DNA from: Loktanella sp. | GTDB taxonomy: Bacteria > Pseudomonadota > Alphaproteobacteria > Rhodobacterales > Rhodobacteraceae | Reading direction: 5' to 3' | Assembly (NCBI GenBank): GCA_003551805.1 | Contig: PUNR01000253.1 | Coordinates: 1 to 8,342, forward strand | Length of the DNA stretch: 8,342 bases | Shown here: piece after piece, positions 5,465 to 8,342 of the stretch | How the letters are laid out: every line of letters starts with the position of its first letter | How positions within the stretch are numbered: position 1 is the stretch's first letter | Made by a program: the position numbers and the translations under genes | Notes under the pieces: generated by a model | Databases searched by the model: none | Told to the model about the DNA's origin: nothing | Seen by the model: only the letters and a program-made list of their open reading frames with translations

Positions 5465-6829
5465 TTACCGCGCGCCGAACACTTCTTCTACAAATGCGGC
5501 CAAATCATGCGATTGGCGCAAAGAAATTCCCTTAACCGCGACTTGTTTAGCCTGATGCGGAGAGATTGCAGAGGTAAAACCAAGTTTTTCGGCTTCTTTC
5601 AATCGGTTTTCGGTCTGCGCCACCGGACGTAACGCCCCTGACAGGCTGATTTCGCCGAAAATCACTGCCTCTGCGGGCAAAGCCGCATCTTCGCGCGCCG
5701 ATACCAAAGCCGCCGCAACGGCCAGATCGGCCGCTGGTTCCGATATCCGCAAACCGCCTGCGACGTTCAGATAGACATCCAAACCCGTAAACGGCACCCC
5801 GCAACGCGATTCGAGCACGGCAAGGATCATCGCCAGACGCCCGCCATCCCAACCCACAACCGACCGGCGCGGCTGGCTGTGCGGTGACGGTGCGACCAGC
5901 GCCTGAATTTCGCACAGCATCGGCCTTGTGCCTTCGATCCCAGCAAAAACAACGGACCCCGGGGCAGGGGCGCCGCGTTCGGACAAGAACAAGGCTGACG
6001 GGTTCTTGACCTCTGCCAGCCCTTTGCCCGTCATTTCAAACACACCGATTTCATCTGCGGGGCCAAAGCGGTTTTTGACGCTGCGTAGGATGCGGAACTG
6101 ATGTCCGCGTTCGCCTTCGAAATACAGCACAGTATCGACCATATGTTCGACAACGCGCGGGCCTGCGATGCTACCGTCTTTGGTGACATGGCCGACCATG
6201 ATGACAGACATGCCGTTACGTTTGGCAAAAGTTGTCAGCTCGTGGGCGGATGCGCGCACCTGTGACACGCTGCCGGGGGCCGATTCGACGTTATCGGCCC
6301 ACATCGTCTGGATCGAATCGATGATCGCAAGATCGGGTTTTTCCGCTTCCAACGTGGTCAAAATATCGCGCAAATTAGTTTCTGCGGCCAGCCGCACCGG
6401 GCTTTTTTCCAGCCCCAGACGGCGGGCGCGCATCTGGACCTGTGCGGTCGATTCCTCGCCCGAGATATAGATCACCTTCAGCCCGTTGCGCGCAAACCTT
6501 GCCGCCGCTTGCAACAAAAGCGTGGATTTGCCGATGCCCGGATCACCGCCCACCAAAAGCGCCGAGGCTTTGACCAACCCGCCCCCCAGAACGCGGTCAA
6601 GTTCCGCCACACCCGCCTGCGTGCGGGGTGGTTCGGGTTCTTGGGTGTCCAGATCAATCAGCGGGATCGCGCGACCGCGCATGCCGCCCAGCGTCTTGCC
6701 TTTGGGTCCGCTGGCCAGCGCCTTGGTTTCATGGATCGTGTTCCATGCCTGACAGGCATCGCACTGACCCGACCATTTGGAATAGGCGGCACCGCATTCA
6801 GAACAGACAAAGGACAGATCTTTCGCCAT
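5465..6829 (-). CDS. radA: DNA repair protein RadA (Sms)
   Basis: This 454-residue protein is the usual length for RadA, a hexameric ATPase that drives branch migration on RecA recombination intermediates. The N-terminal zinc finger is C9-x2-C12 ... C23-x2-C26. The RecA-like core has Walker A GGDPGIGKST (94-103), Walker B LAIIDS (167-172) and the RadA-specific KNRFG (252-256). A Lon-like C-terminal domain follows (about 290-454), with DVYLNVAGGLRISEPAADLA (351-370) and GEISLSGALRPV (392-403). It lacks the Lon protease catalytic serine, as is normal for RadA. I chose ATG 6827-6829 because MAKDLSFVCSEC is the typical N-terminus; in-frame TTG 6923-6925 would add 32 unrelated residues inside the upstream gene. 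The start is two bases after the PqiA-family stop, which indicates coupling. The stop is TAA 5465-5467. Confidence 0.97.
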   Translation of the reverse strand: MAKDLSFVCSECGAAYSKWSGQCDACQAWNTIHETKALASGPKGKTLGGMRGRAIPLIDLDTQEPEPPRTQAGVAELDRVLGGGLVKASALLVGGDPGIGKSTLLLQAAARFARNGLKVIYISGEESTAQVQMRARRLGLEKSPVRLAAETNLRDILTTLEAEKPDLAIIDSIQTMWADNVESAPGSVSQVRASAHELTTFAKRNGMSVIMVGHVTKDGSIAGPRVVEHMVDTVLYFEGERGHQFRILRSVKNRFGPADEIGVFEMTGKGLAEVKNPSALFLSERGAPAPGSVVFAGIEGTRPMLCEIQALVAPSPHSQPRRSVVGWDGGRLAMILAVLESRCGVPFTGLDVYLNVAGGLRISEPAADLAVAAALVSAREDAALPAEAVIFGEISLSGALRPVAQTENRLKEAEKLGFTSAISPHQAKQVAVKGISLRQSHDLAAFVEEVFGAR

Positions 6830-6831
6830 TT

Positions 6832-7287
6832 TCACCTTTCCGAATAATGCGCTACGCGCCGCGCCGTCAGCCCCGATATCATGATCGATGCCAGAATACA
6901 GGCCGTAAACAGATAAAGGCCCCAAGCGGTTTCAACCCGCCCCAGCCCCATGCTTTTGAACGCGACGATGTAAAGTGCGATCAGGAACACATCTGCCATA
7001 GCCAACTTGCCCAGCCACGCCAGCACTGGCAAGGACCGGTCGTCAAGCAGGCGAAAATGCACCAGCGCCAGCCCGATGGTTTTTAGATAGGGCACAAAAA
7101 TCGCCAGAACGGTCACGACAAGCGCCAGAAAAACATCGCTTTGCCAAAGCGATTGCAGGCCCGAAATAACCGAGATTTCACGCAGACCGAACAGCGGCAA
7201 TAGCCCCGCACGCAGCAAGGGCGCAAACCATGCGATAGGGAAAAGGACCAGCAACGACAGATTGGCAAGCACCAGCAGCCGCTGCAT
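6832..7287 (-). CDS. Paraquat-inducible protein A (PqiA) family membrane protein
   Basis: This 151-residue inner-membrane protein has four predicted helices: about 4-26, 51-75, 95-113 and 120-141. The segment W91-LGKLAMADVFLIALYIVAFK resembles the PqiA family motif (W..x.D.F.ALLVAL..K). It is a single PqiA-type unit; E. coli PqiA carries two such units and works with the MCE protein PqiB in envelope lipid transport. No MCE gene is near, so the role here is open, possibly membrane homeostasis. The family call is moderately firm. The ATG (7285-7287) shares one base with the alr TAA (TAATG), and there is no clear Shine-Dalgarno, so translation probably depends on ribosomes finishing alr. The TGA stop is two bases before the radA ATG. 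Confidence 0.85.
   Translation of the reverse strand: MQRLLVLANLSLLVLFPIAWFAPLLRAGLLPLFGLREISVISGLQSLWQSDVFLALVVTVLAIFVPYLKTIGLALVHFRLLDDRSLPVLAWLGKLAMADVFLIALYIVAFKSMGLGRVETAWGLYLFTACILASIMISGLTARRVAHYSER
6833..6838 (-). promoter_or_regulatory. Ribosome binding site of radA (AAGGTG)
   Basis: AAGGTG on the minus strand lies just before ATG 6827-6829; the AAGG core is five bases upstream. It overlaps the TGA stop (6832-6834) of the PqiA-family gene, so ribosomes ending there are placed to restart on radA. It supports the downstream ATG as the radA start. Confidence 0.6.
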
Positions 7288-8324
7288 TACTTGCTGTAAA
7301 TCCGGCGGTTGTAGCGCGCACCAAGTTGGGTCAGCACTTCATAACCGATGGTTCCGGCGCGCCGCGCGATATCGTCAACGCTTTGTTCCGCACAGACCAG
7401 CGACAGCGCCTTTGGCACCTCTGCCAGATCGGTGACGTCGACGGTCATCAGATCCATCGACACACGGCCCACCAATTTGCACGGCGTCGTACCGTGGTAA
7501 AAGATCGCCTTGTCCGACAGATGCCGGATGATCCCGTCAGCATATCCGCCCGAAATGGTTGCAATGCGCGAATCCCGTTCTGCCTGCCATGTGTTGCCAT
7601 AGCCCACGACCTCGCCTGCGGCGACATCGCGGATCTGGATCACCGGAAATTCCAGTGCGATCACAGGGTTGGCATCCGTGAACGGGTCACACCCATAAAG
7701 GCCGATACCCGGACGCGTCAGGTCAAAATGATAATCCGGTCCCAACAAGATACCACCCGTTGCCGCAAGCGACCGTGGCACGCCGATACCGTCGGTCATG
7801 GTGCGGAAATTTGCCAACTGATAGGGGTTCATCGGATGGTCGGGTTCATCCGCGCAGGCCAGATGGCTCATCACCAAGGTCGGGTTCTGGTCCAGTGCCA
7901 GCCCCGCAATTGCCGCCCATTCCTGCATTTCCATGCCCAACCGGTTCATCCCGGTGTCAAGCTGGATGCCAAAAGGATGGCCCGGCAGCGTTTCAAAATG
8001 ATGCGTCAGCTGTTCAACCGAATTCAGCATCGGCGTCAGGTTCAACGCGCGGATCGCTTCGGTGTCGCCCTTCATATGGCCGGAAAAGACGTTGATTTCA
8101 GGCCGTGGGCCCAGTTCGGCGCGGATCGGCGCAGCTTCTTCGGCGACGGCGATAAAAAACTGGCGCACGCCGGCCTTGAACAGCGCCTTGGCCACATTGA
8201 CCGACCCCAGACCATAGCCATCGGCCTTGATGACGGCAGCGGTCTTGCAATTTGTCATCGCGTCAAGCGCGCGCCAGTTGGCGACGACAGCGTCTAGGTT
8301 GATGGTCAGGCGTCCGGTGCTCAT
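7287..8324 (-). CDS. alr: Alanine racemase
   Basis: This 345-residue PLP enzyme interconverts L- and D-alanine, supplying D-Ala for peptidoglycan in the cytoplasm. It is slightly shorter than the common 360-370. The fold-type III barrel carries the PLP lysine K33 in AVIKADGYGLG (30-40), DTGMNRLG (123-130) with R128, RPGIGLYG (204-211) near the phosphate site, the second catalytic base Y242 in VVGYGNTW, and GRVSMDLM (286-293) with M290-D291. The C-terminal beta domain ends QLGARYNRRIY. Both catalytic residues are present, so it should be active. The start is ATG 8322-8324 with AAGGA (8330-8334) five bases upstream. It heads the visible operon, and its last base pair joins the next gene. In relatives dnaB often lies upstream, but that is outside this window. 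Confidence 0.97.
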   Translation of the reverse strand: MSTGRLTINLDAVVANWRALDAMTNCKTAAVIKADGYGLGSVNVAKALFKAGVRQFFIAVAEEAAPIRAELGPRPEINVFSGHMKGDTEAIRALNLTPMLNSVEQLTHHFETLPGHPFGIQLDTGMNRLGMEMQEWAAIAGLALDQNPTLVMSHLACADEPDHPMNPYQLANFRTMTDGIGVPRSLAATGGILLGPDYHFDLTRPGIGLYGCDPFTDANPVIALEFPVIQIRDVAAGEVVGYGNTWQAERDSRIATISGGYADGIIRHLSDKAIFYHGTTPCKLVGRVSMDLMTVDVTDLAEVPKALSLVCAEQSVDDIARRAGTIGYEVLTQLGARYNRRIYSK

Positions 8325-8342
8325 GACGGTCCTTTTGGCAGG

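Noticed and set aside
7326..8297. A 323-codon open frame on the plus strand opposite alr
   Set aside because: It is antisense to a complete alanine racemase with all catalytic motifs, and its translation is rich in Arg/His/Gln/Cys without any recognisable domain. It is a by-product of GC-rich codon use.

Overview
The window is a compact, GC-rich stretch of bacterial chromosome with every recognisable gene on the minus strand. Read in the direction of transcription (high to low coordinates) the order is alr, a PqiA-family membrane protein gene, radA, cvpA, purF, a small PilP/GspC-like gene, a short-chain dehydrogenase (SDR) gene, surE, pcm, and the 5' part of an nlpD-like LysM lipoprotein gene that leaves the window at base 1. 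Gene content, protein flavour and order suggest an alphaproteobacterium, most likely Rhodobacterales (Roseobacter/Rhodobacter group). I infer this from family knowledge; there is no rRNA or other phylogenetic marker to prove it.

Region 8324-4866 is one tight block. alr (D-alanine supply for peptidoglycan) overlaps the PqiA-family gene by one base (TAATG). That gene stops 2 bases before the radA start (branch-migration ATPase of recombination repair). cvpA (inner-membrane protein) follows 26 bases after radA. A 110-base gap, then purF (first committed step of purine synthesis), completes the classic cvpA-purF pairing. purF starts with TTG, and a perfect 9-bp inverted repeat holds that start codon in one arm and the Shine-Dalgarno in its loop. 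Two hairpins behind purF (3261-3284 and 3216-3248) look like tandem intrinsic terminators and close this block.

Region 3166-1 is a second co-directional set: the 87-residue PilP/GspC-like protein, a YciK-like SDR whose catalytic serine appears to be lost, then surE-pcm-nlpD. surE and pcm overlap by 4 bases (GTGA). This trio deals with nucleotide turnover, repair of isoaspartyl-damaged proteins and the cell envelope. It is the same trio that precedes rpoS in gammaproteobacteria.

Apart from intergenic gaps of at most about 120 bases the window is fully coding. I found no tRNA, rRNA, CRISPR, insertion sequence, prophage, toxin-antitoxin or defence genes. This is an ordinary housekeeping region, and I do not see an undescribed multi-gene system. 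The most notable items are the hairpin over the purF start, the hairpin next to the surE ribosome binding site, and the SDR with a degraded active site.
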